From Bostrychus sinensis (taxonomy: Eukaryota > Chordata > Actinopteri > Gobiiformes > Eleotridae): DNA of 64,000 nt. The notes under the pieces are model-generated. The model searched no databases. It was not told the origin of the DNA and worked only from the letters and a program-made list of their open reading frames with translations. Made by a program: the position numbers and the translations under genes. Where the stretch lies: contig CM036250.1 in the NCBI GenBank assembly GCA_020698575.1, positions 26,177,500 through 26,241,499 of the forward strand. Reading direction: 5' to 3'. This document shows positions 25,641 to 37,100 of the stretch, piece after piece; position 1 is the stretch's first letter; the number at the start of each line of letters is the position of its first letter.

Positions 25641-26089
25641 CTTTTTTATTAGACTCACAAACTGTTACATTCCATTTTTCTTTACACTTTACAAATTGTC
25701 CAATTCGTATGTAATTGGTAATTGGGTTTGTAAATAAATAGCAGCTGTTTTCTATAACTCATAACATTAGCCTGGCTTACCAGGATACAACCTAATTTAA
25801 TGAGAAAAAATAATCTATCAGCCTCTCTTGGTAGTTGATGATGTGTAACGCTGAATGTAATATATACTTTATTGGTTTAAACCAGGTCACACCATCACAT
25901 CACATATCCTCTTCCACATGTCCAAACATCCGGCCTTCAGCTTACAATAAAAGTCCTTAAAATAGACAGAAAAAAAGTTTATAAAATCCTTATTACTTTG
26001 TTAAATATTTGGATCTTGTTCAGGCAGGATCCGACATGACATGTGGTATGTGCAAAGACTATTTCTGTTTTGTGTAGTCGTTCGGGACG

Positions 26090-26240
26090 GAGGTATTCGG
26101 AACGTCCCCAGCTCCCACAGTGGGACATCCTATCCGCCGAAATGTGATCGCGCCATTTATTTCAGACGCTGTTTATATATTGAGCTGCGGGAATCTCCAG
26201 TCATAGCAGAAAGGCTTTAGCTTCTCTTTCAAGACATGCC
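26090..26240 (+). promoter_or_regulatory. Possible TATA promoter in a CpG-richer patch
   Basis: TTTATATAT at 26,172-26,180 lies within a CpG-richer patch ('gttcgggacggag', 'ccgccgaaatgtgatcgcgcc'), 2.4 kb upstream of the first recognised PLEKHG4-like coding exon. It could be an alternative promoter for that gene. The evidence is composition plus one TATA-like word, so this is weak. Confidence 0.25.
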
Positions 26241-26768
26241 TAAAGACTAGCCACAGCTCATAAACGCTGTTAACAAAAGCAATTATAGTTTGAGAGTTTG
26301 AAAGGAGTGTCTGGGTATGGGTCCTAAGCAGGTGTGTAGGAAGAGAACCCGTTTTTTACAGCTCACACATATTGACTGGTGCTGGATACAGCGAGGCTTG
26401 GGTTTCACTCTTGTGTATTGTGCAGAGACTAAATGTATCGTCCATGAATCATCGTCACTGCCCAGAGACCTCCTCCATCTTAGTTCTACTGTTTATAACT
26501 ACTGTACTGGTTAATGTTAATGTGAGGTTATTTATGTAACTGAGAAAGCTTCAGATTTACTGTTTATATTGAAGGTTCACTCAGTTCACTCCCAGCACTT
26601 AACAACAAGCCAGCAACAGAAACAGGCTTATGGTTTAAATGACCTGAGGAAGATCTGACAAGGAATCAAAATGTTGGCCTAAAGTGCCTTTACCTCTGGA
26701 GTGAGTGTGCAGGACAGGTGTTGCTTCCTTTTTCTTTGCCAATTATAAACTGGCTTTATACTGTTTGA

Positions 26769-26792
26769 TTTTTTTTTTTTTTTTTTTTTTTT
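26769..26792. repeat. Poly-T tract
   Basis: About 24 consecutive T. Comparable mononucleotide runs occur at 35,500-35,516, 36,163-36,194, 44,742-44,760, 46,939-46,964, 47,771-47,788, 48,215-48,238, 50,752-50,770 and 59,771-59,789. Confidence 0.9.
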
Positions 26793-27084
26793 GCTTGATA
26801 TCCATGTTGAAAGTGATTACGAGAGGTATAGTCTACTTAGTATACAGTATAACCTTGTAAAACCTTTTGTAAAACCTCTTGTTGTGACAATTCATACCCA
26901 GCATTTTGTTTGTTTGTGGAGGTGTGAATGCATGACTCATGATTCATGTGCAAACGTGGTCACTGAAGAGTGTCCACAGTAGGATTTCTTCACAGTTTTT
27001 CCTCATTAAATATTGACACACTGCCCCCTGCTGGTGAGGGGTGTTATTGCGCACACAGTTTGTTTGTTTGACAGAGCTTGAAAG

Positions 27085-27549
27085 TACCCTTTTGCTATAT
27101 CAACTTTTTTGAGCTTTTAACTGTGTTATAATGTTGTCTGCACCTCAAAACATATCTGGAGTAGTATTTTGTGTCTTTCACACATGTTTGCGTAATACTG
27201 TATGCTGAGGCTGTCCCCTTCTCAAGATCTGAAAACTCTTGGTCTCATGGCTCTATGTAGACACATGACACAGCACTTAAACTGCCATCACTACAAAGCA
27301 GTCAGCTATTGATCAATCTGTTAGCATCATGGCTTCAATAGCCATGCTAAATAGCCTTTTTATGCTCTGTCCAGTCCCCACCGTTGCCAGCAGGGGGCGA
27401 CAGGCACCTAATCCAAGCATTCTCTGCCAAGTCAAAAAAATATGTTTTGTTTTCATATATATTTATTATTCTAAACCATGAAATACTAATGCCAAGGTGT
27501 CCAAAACTATTTCAAAAAGCGCACAAAAAAACATAATATAGGACCTTAA
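27085..27549 (+). repeat. MITE relative, family A (full-length-like)
   Basis: The words 'cctcaaaacatatctggagtag', 'ggctctatgtagacacatga', 'tatgctctgtccagtcccca' and 'cctaatccaagcattctctgc' recur at 51,605-52,406 in the same orientation and, reversed, at 13,985-14,480 and 16,420-17,080. The right end ('aacataatataggaccttaa') is an eroded form of the 'gcataatatggcccctttaa' end seen at 52,385-52,406. It contains a CTCF-like word 'gccagcagggggcgacagg' at 27,386-27,404. Confidence 0.65.
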
Positions 27550-28568
27550 AATGTGAATCTGAACCAGACCAATCTGATCATTAACACATTTGCAGCGTAA
27601 ACACACCCCTAATCTGTATATGGCCCCTGTGTTCTGACTGACTGCATCTGCATGTCTGTTCATTTGAGTTTAGTGTCTCTTGTACACAGATAGTAACTTT
27701 TTAATCACGTTTTGAGCCTACACTAGTTATTGTCACGGAAGTACATTCAGCTCATTTGGCATCAAGCCTCTCTCTTCTGTTACTGTGGTTTCTGTCAGTG
27801 TTACTGTCCCAGAGGAGCGTGGGGCATGGCAGGGGGCACAGGCTGAGTCACTGTCCCAGAGGGGCTTTGGTGATGTGAGTGAACAAGACAGAGAGAGGAT
27901 TAGCCTCATGAAAAATACATCTGACTATAAAAGGATACAGTGAAACAGCAAAAATCAAAGTACAACACTAAGAAGATACAGTATAAGGGCATTTTATATA
28001 AATCCTGTGCTGACCTTCATCCATCTTCTGCGGTTCTCAAGTGGTGAGTGGGGACATAAAAGTGGGTCACCAGGAGGCTAAATACGGTTTGATTGCTGGA
28101 TCACTTTCTGGATCTATCATGTAGAGCTGATTAATTGATTATCAAAATTATTGTTTTTTACAGCCCTGCTATTATGCCATGATGGCTGTCTGTGAGAATT
28201 TTCGCTATTTTCTTTTTAATTTCTCCCAGTATTTACGACTGATCAGGTTGAGCTGGAGCTGTGCAGAATATGGTATTTTCTGAAGTTTGACACCGGGGCA
28301 GTCAGATTTACTGCTACTACAACTGTGAATTATTATACAGATATATACAGGATGCGTCATTTTATCTACATAATGAGATGATTCATTTTGTCTTACTTCA
28401 CTGACACAAACACTGAGATATCTCAATGCTCTGGTACTTATAATAATACACATAAAGACATGAAGTTGAGAAATGACCAGTCTAGTTGAAACAGAAATAT
28501 CAAATTCCATATCAAATGCATGTCTGTTATTGCACCAAACTAAAGTGCCCTTGTCCCTTGTGTTGCAG

Positions 28569-31139
28569 AAGCCGGACTCTCTGGAGGGCTCGATCCAGTC
28601 CCTGTTGTCGGTGCTGTATCCTCCATTTGAGGCCACTGCTCCGACTCTGCTCAGTCAGCTCTTCAAACTGATCGAGGGTCGTTACCGTGGCAACGCCCTA
28701 AGCTGCCTCCTTGACTTCCTGGTCCCGGCCAAACACATCCTCGATACTGTGCAGCAGGCCGCCTGTGTGAGTATATTATTATGTTCATGGTTTCTATTTT
28801 ATGTAATCAGAGGACACAAGTGTAAAATTTCTCAAGTGTTTTATCATTACTCTTTTGATTTTTTATTTTTTTTTGGTTTGTTTACACTGATAGAGACAGG
28901 AGTTTATGTTTTGGCTGCCAAAAAGTGCTCAAAAGTGCATTTGATGTATGCTATTGATATTAAAACTACTAATAAAAACTTAAGAGGAAGGCCTACTCCC
29001 ACCATCCAAAGACATGAATGCACTGTATAGGTGAACTGGTGCAACTAAATTAACAAACTAATTTATATTTCTGTTAATATGGCTAAAACAGTGACCATAA
29101 AGGTCCCTGAAACAACATTTTTTATTTGGTTTAACTTTTTATTTACTCTATTTGTCCCATACAGTCCCAGTATCCAGACAGGCTGTTCCTTCATGAGGGC
29201 TGGCCGCTGTGTTTACGGGACCAAGTTGTGATCCACCTTGCCCCCCTTGAACCACATCATCTCTGTCCCGGCGACTTCTACCTCCAAGTGGCACCTTTCT
29301 GTGACCAGTCAGCTCGCATTGTTGTCTGCAGCCTTTTGGAAGAGGCGGGGCTTGGAGAGGAAGTCTTAGTTGAGGAAACGCCCATCCCAGAAACATCTTA
29401 TCCATGCGTTTTTACCCTTGATTGGTTGGCGGAGATAAATCAGGATCGCAATGGGACACTGCTGAGTCAATGTCTACTTGCAACTGAGCAGGGGATAGTG
29501 AGGCTGCCATGGGAGAGGGTAGCTGTTCCTGAATTTGTGGACATTTCTCAGCGCAATAGGAGTATTATGGCCTCCGTGCCTTCTTCATATCCACCTATAC
29601 CACCTCCACTTCCTAATTTTCCTGAAACATCATCCTTATCCAACCACGCATTACCAATTTCAACCTCCAATCAGCAACCAGTACAACATCCGCTAACAAA
29701 CCCAAACCTTTCAGTGGAGACGAGGATACGCCCGGCGAAACACGGTATTGCAGTTTCTGTGCGTTTGGTGGATACTAGTGTTTCATCTTCACTGAGGCAA
29801 CCTGAAGTAAAAGTCAGTGACACAGAAGCTAAACCAGTCGGCTGGGTGGCTCCTAATACTTGGGACAACCGCTGTACTGGGACAGAGGCACAAACAGACA
29901 ATAGTGCAAGTGGAGATTTGGATATTGTTGGCAGTAATATAGGAAGTGGAGACCAAATCAACAACATTGCAAAAGGGGAGTATATTGATATAATGCAAGC
30001 AACCATGCTATTTGGTAAAGCCCAGTTGTCAAATGAACAGGAAGGGCAAAAACAATTCAACCAAATGCAGAAATTCCCACATTTGCAAGCTTCTCATCGA
30101 CAAACGGAGCCTTACATGCAAACTCAAGGACAGCTTAGTTCATTCACTTCATCTCAGTTGCCTCCAAGACCTCACGCTCGCAGCCCTCCTCTGTTAAACA
30201 CGTCCATGGCTAATCCAGCAGCATCTCCACTTTCAAACCACCATTCCCACTTGGAGCCACCTGAAACGTCGCCCTGTCTCCGCGCTGTTCACTTTTCGGA
30301 GAAACCTTGCACGCCTTGCATGAAGCGCAAACAAATAGGAAAGGTCTCCAAAGCGCAAGAGTTGAGATGTAAATACAGAGACTCGTACCAAGCAGCGATC
30401 CAAAATCCAATTAACGTTGCAAAAGATAAAGCTATGACTGCAGTGTGTGCTGTTTTAGAGGAAGAGGGCGATTCGTGTGACAACAGTTGTAGGCCAATGC
30501 AAAATGATACAAGAAATCATTGGGGAAGTTTTCAATCAGAGTGGATGCAGGCGCACTCTTCTCCTATTTGCAAAGAATCGGGAGAGAAAAATACTATTAC
30601 CTTTTGGAAACTAGGAGATAGCGCCCCCTGTATGGAGTATAGAGCTACAGATGCTTCAAAAAAAGACGCAATCAGTGACCGGACCACTGTAACATTCAGG
30701 GAACCAAGAGATGCAAGGACTAATATGCATGGGAACGGTTTACCCCCAAGAATAACAAATGTTGCATTTTGTAGCTCTAGCAATCCTATGCAGAGCAATG
30801 TACCTTATGGATATTGTTCAAATGATACTCCAGGGATGAATTCCTGTGAGCAGCTGCAAAATAGAGCCAATTCTTTCAGGGCAAATTCAAATCTCTATAG
30901 TCCACAAAGCAGGAGGCAGTCTGTGCAGTCGGATGGGAGGTGCTCGTCCCTGTCCACAGCAGTAGTGGACACGTCAGAGAAGTGCGACGTGGTGATTGTA
31001 GATGGAAAAAGAGTTAGAAGAAAAGAAAATACAGACTCAAATGCAGATGTACCACAGCTGCATGTGGTCAAATGTAAAAACAGTACAGCGTTTGGGCTGG
31101 TGTCCCCGAAGATCAACAGGAGGAAGCTGACCGTCCCAG
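28569..31139 (+). CDS. plekhg4: PLEKHG4-like exons 1-2: conserved N-terminal block and giant exon
   Basis: Exon 28,569-28,766 (66 codons) encodes the family's N-terminal signature ('LYPPFEATAPTLLSQLF', then 'LLDFLVPAKHIL'). Exon 29,165-31,139 (1,975 nt, ends phase 1 at CCAG|GTAAAG) begins 'SQYPDRLFLHEGWPL', continues with a structured part of about 130 residues, then about 500 residues rich in S, P, N, Q and T with no recognised domain, likely disordered and perhaps a phosphorylation or adaptor region. The exon is open throughout, which argues against general decay of the locus. The intron between the two is short (398 bp). Confidence 0.85.
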
Positions 31140-34100
31140 GTAAAGAATTATGGGACTGTAAATAAGTAGTAACACTACATGCTATATAGCATTTGTTACG
31201 GATTAGTTAGCAGTTCAATTCAGTTTTATTTGTATATCACAATTTCACAACAAGCTGTCACCTGACAGGGCTTCACAAACAGTTAATCAAACATAAACAC
31301 ACAATCAGACATAACACAGAATCAACACAAACAATAACTACACTAAACTAAACAGACCCAGGACACTCGTGTCCTTAGACCCTCCTTCTTGGTAAGGAAA
31401 AACTGCTAAAAAAAACCCAGCTGTGGGAAAAAAGAAGAAACCTTATGGAGCCCATGTTGAAGGAAAGATTCTCTCCCAGGACGGACAGGCAATGCATCTA
31501 GGACTGTTAGTTCATTTGCTCATCTATAGGATCATAGTTCAGGTTTGTAAGAATGCAGCAGGTGGGCTTCATCCAGACAGGGGAGTGGGGGTGATAACCT
31601 GATATTTCATGATTTACAAAGAATAACATAAATAATCACCATTTAGTGATAAACATTGTTAATAATTATTGTTGTGTAACACTTGGGAATAACTCAAAAC
31701 TATCAAGAAGTAATAAAGCATTAATAAATATGTAATTAACAATTATTTAAAGAAACAGTTTACAGTTCATGAATTACCACTGATGTTTATAACTTTGCAT
31801 TGATTTACATGAGCTTATTACAAAGGAATCAAACGTTAATAACAATGTTTTAAACTCAGTGGTGTTTATACATAAAAAAGCAACCATTATTCAGCCTTTA
31901 CATATTGTTATGTTACAGCCAGCCAGTTAGTAAAGGCAGACTAAACTCGTATTGATGAAGCTTATTCATAGGGAGGAGGGTGTTTTTTCATCCATTGTCT
32001 CAACAGAATCTGTTTAGAGCCAAGATAATCCATTTCTTTTCAAGAGAGAAGTGAGAGTCTGGAACATCATTAGTTGAGCCCAAAACAGTTTGGGCTCAAC
32101 AGTTTGTTCGATGTGAAACTGTCTGTTTACAATGGTGAAAATAATCTCCATAATATTTTTCCACCACTCCTGAAGTGCTGGACGGCTCCAGAGTTTGTGA
32201 AAAATTGAGGCACTATCTTTGTTACATCTCCTGCAGGTGTGTGCGGGAATCAAGTTCCAATGGTGTTTAAGTAATGCTTTGTATTGCTTAGTGCTTTATC
32301 GATGCCTAATAGTTTGAGTTATTCTAAAGCGTTACCTAATGTTGTCTTAAGTAATAGGTTCATGTAAATAATGTCATTCAGAATCTACAAAACGTTTGTT
32401 CTTTAAAATATTGCTAATTTAATTAATGCTTTATTACTGCTTAATAATGGTGAGTTGTTCTAAACCAAAGTTACTTAATCAATAATTATTGCTATTTTAA
32501 ACCAAGTAAATGAGAGCTGGAAATTTTGTCTTTATCAAAAGGCAAATTGATCTAAACTTCTTGGTAGTTAATATTTATTGTATATAAACAAATCCATTAT
32601 TTTTAATAATATATTTTTAATGATATAATTTATCAATCCTAAATTTTCTTCAGGATCAATAAAGAATCTTCCTTAAAAATACTCCACATAGTACCAAAGT
32701 GATTAAGAATGTGAGTCATATCAAGAATATTTTTAAAACGAGAAAAAAATTGTCACTGTACTATGAGGAAAATTTTTAAGTTAAGGTGTTTAAATTTACC
32801 TTCACAAATGTAACAGCGACATGTTACCTTCCTCTAGATGCATCTCTATCTGGACCCAGTATCAACCTTCAGACAGAGAACCAGTCCAAACCTCTTCCAG
32901 CCGTGGTCCAGAAGAGCCCACCATCATTTCACAGCTCGACCCAGACCTGACCACCTTCCACTGGGATCAACCGACCCCAGAGCCCACCCTCTCCTCCTGG
33001 GAGTCACCTCTCTCACAGGTCTGATAAAATTAGAAATTCACAATATAAGAAAAAGTTCTTCGGGCTCTACCTTAGCTGCCTCCATTCATAATCTGCCCAC
33101 TGCTGTTTTATCATTGTCTTTTATCACAATTAAAAGTCTTCACACACATCTTAAATTAGTTTCTTACTAACTTAAATTTATAAAAAATCCTTTAGGGGGC
33201 AGAGACAAATCCGGCAGAGCTGTAATTGAAGTTTATGGAGAGCACCAAGGCTGGAGAGGAGCCGTGACCAGTCAGGAGCTGTTCAAAGTGCTGCTATACT
33301 TCTACTCCATCACCAGGTAAGGGCTACTGTCTTTTCAATTGACCCTAAACATTAACTTTTGATTTGATTTTTGATTAACTTTTTATTTTTTTTTTATTTT
33401 TTCAGAAGAGAAATTCGAGAAGCCGGAATGACTGTAATTTTTGATGCGAGGAAATCCAGTCCACAACCACAGCTGTATAAAGCCCTGATGTCTCTGGAGG
33501 TGAGAAGCACAAAAACCATGAACAGTGGTTATTGTTTCTCCAAACACTGAGTCTCACTGCAGCTCACAGACGATACATCCCACTGAAATTCCAAGTGTTA
33601 CATAATAAATTTGCTTTATAGTTTATTCATGATGTGTTAATCCTCTGCAGGAGCTGACTCCAGTATCAGTGCACAGTTTGTTGCTGCTCGTCAACAAAGA
33701 AAACAAACACAGACCAGAGAGGTGTCCTGGGATTCAGGTCAGATCACATTTACTTACACTATATATGTACATGTAGCTTTGAGATTTGTAGTTGCAAACA
33801 GTGCTGACAATGAAAAAATAAACATTACAAATGATGGTCTGTTACTGAATGCATCAAGAATATTTTAACTAACAGTACTTTTTCCCTAGATTTTGAATTA
33901 GTAGTACAAACTCAACTAAATGAAGGCCAATCTTATTTATTGTATTAAGGGAGCTCTACAGAAATTGAAAAAACGCAAGCTAGAGGAAATTTCAAAATAA
34001 AACTCCTGAAATCCTCTCTCTTTTGAAAAATAGCTGCACAGTAAAAACATTTACTGAATAGAGGAGACTGTTCTTATATGTTCCTGAAGTTCTTAATTAT

Positions 34101-37100
34101 TTACATCTGACACATTTTTTCGTACAGCTTGAGTATCTTGTATCCAATATGTCTTATCCTATGGTAGTGATTGTTTAATATAGCATGTTTGTTCCAATCA
34201 GACTGAAGTACTGACATCAGTGAAGTCCTTGTTGAAGCTGGTGGAGGGAAGTCAGCTGAGCCCTCTTCTGGATGGGACATTGCCCCCGGGCCGCTGTGAC
34301 TGGACCGAGCTGCACCAGGTCTAAATGATTTCTCCGTTATACCTGAATGACTGTTGTGACTTTGATTAATTAATATGTTCCTGTCTTTAATTCTCCAGAA
34401 ACTGTTCCCATTCGTGTGTGATCTTCACGAGGCCTTGGACCTGCTGCTCAGAGCCATCAGTAAACTGCAGGAGCCCAAGAGGACCGACACTGTTCAGGTA
34501 CTTCGTCACATCATTATATTGTATTATGATACCTTTCTATACTTTTTATAACTTAAGGTGAAACTATGCCGATATTTTTTTGTATATTTGATCTTGTTAT
34601 GGAAAAAACTGCATGTGTCCCATAGTCAAGTGACGAGTGACCTTCGTTCCCATACAGAGAATATCTGTCTCCGTGTTGATGCACTGCTTCCTTGAAAATG
34701 TTTGGGTTAGCGACATGTAAACTTTGACATCATGCTCCTGTGACAGTTATCACCCTCCCCAGTGTTCCCTCTCATCCTGTACCTCCGATACGTCACATGA
34801 TATGTCAGAAACAAAGAGTACATTTGAATGATTATACTATTACTGATACAAGCCTGTCCCAAATGACGTAACCATACATAGTACAGCACTGATCTAAGCC
34901 AAAAGTCTTTATTGAATATTACATAGAATACAGAAATCAACACAACAAGCATACAGTTATATAGCAAAACATGTAAGAATATGTGGTTTTAGCTTTAAAC
35001 TTAGCAAGACATTAAAATTATTCCTTGAGTCGTAATAGAAATTATCTGGAAGGAAGGATTAAGGAAGGCTTAAACTTTATGAAGCTACCATTAGTTGGTC
35101 TAAATGTCACTTGTCAGCTTTCATTTAATGGCTGCGGACATAGAAAAAAGACCAAAAAGAAAAACACAAAGAGAGAAAAGCAAAGCAAAGGGAAACTTGG
35201 AAAAAGGGAAACTTAGATAAGCTCAAAACCTCAGTATACATAATAACTATTAGGAGGCCATACCTTTTTGACATGCCTGGTTGTACCTTATGTCTTTATG
35301 TTGAACTGTTAGACTATCATTACAGTCCAATGCAAATGTTATACTGAAAGCGCACTTCAGAAAGCAAAAAAGTTTAAAAAATGCTAAATAACACTCAAGG
35401 AGCATTCAAAATTTTACCCTGGGATGGGTGTCAGCCAAGAATAACTCAGCTCTAGAGCAATGCCACCTGTAAAATTGCCATTGGTTTCTATGGGATTTTT
35501 TTTTTTTTTTTTTTTTGAAGCGGTGCTTAAAATACCACATAACAAAAACAGGTAAATGTTAATTGGTTGCAATTTTAAACACATTCATTCTGAACTCATT
35601 TCATTTTGTTGCATTTGTTGTTCCAGAGTGTGCAGCAGTGCATCGTGGACCAGCGGACTTTGATGAGGGATGTTCTTGAAGACAGCCGATTGGTCAGTTT
35701 GCAGAGAGAGGGCGGGGCCATGCTAGCGAGACTCAGGAAGGAGAGTGACCTCAGATACCCACAGTGTGAAGACCTCAGGTAAACACTAAGAACATATCTT
35801 TATTTACAACCTGTGATTACTGCTGTTACTGCTATTAATAAACCACTGGAGTTAGACCTGCACCACAACAACTCACATTATCTACAATGATCTGCCAGGT
35901 AAACACTGAGGAGATATGTTTACATGACCTGTGTCAACTCTGTAAACCACTTGGGTAAACAAGTCTTTAACAAGTGGTTAACACTATTCACAACACTGGG
36001 CCACATGGTGAAGTTATTGGAAATTAAATGCCGAGCTGTCAAACGTAAAGCAGTAGTCTATCAGAGTGGTTAACAAGCAGTGGGACAGATACTTCTGGTG
36101 TTACGTAGTTTTTTTTTTCTGGTGATATTCATGAGTCTTTTTCATTGCATGTCCAGATTTTTTTTTTTTTTTTTTGTGTTTTTTTTTTTTTTTGTTGCTC
36201 TCTGCTTGTGTAGCGTGTTTGTTTAGTCCTGGTTTACGCACTGTTCAGTTCTGGATTTTGTCTTGGTTTAGTCCTGGATCCAGCTATTATTTGTTTCTGT
36301 CCTGTCTTAGTCTGGGACTGGGTATTGTCCTTGTTTTGCCCTTATTTTTTAGTTATGTTTTTATTTTATACCTAGATTACCGTAGTCCTGATTTCGGTTC
36401 TTTTTAATGATGGTACTCGGGAAGCCAATTATTTTCCACTGGTGTATGAGATAATAATAATATAGAGATTATATAGGACAGGTCATTCTTTTAGTGACTT
36501 GGTTACAGAAATCACAATACTGTACATTTGATCTGCACTGTGGTGTAACAATACTTCATCAATAAGTTTTTTTTTTGTGTTAAACATCATATAAGAATAC
36601 TTTACCAACATTCATCTGCATTCATCTCCAATTTCTCTATTAATGTTTTTATTTTTTGGGCTGTTTTGAAGCTCTTGCTGAAATGGCTATTTTCTCTGAG
36701 GTCTTTAAATGTCTGACTATTGCTGTGCATTGGTAAAAATTAAATTATTAAACTGTAAAGATGTCATATTGCTGTGTCTTGATACAGTGATGCGGTAGAC
36801 TCAGTGGCCAGTCTTTATAACCAGGTGGAAGAGCAGGTGCACGTCCTGGTACAGAGGTCCAACGTGTCCCTGGAGCATCTTGAATATCTGATCCAACTCC
36901 GAGAGATGCAGGGACACTTTTCACAGGTAACACTTCCCAACAGATTTCACTGGGACAAAAGAGCATTGTATGTACACATGCATTTAGGCCTTGGATACAT
37001 CTCTCTATTTTACAATGACTTGGGAATATGTGAATATAGCAAAATAATATTAAAATGTACACATTTAAAATAAACTTTTACTTGAGAGACTCCCTATTGG

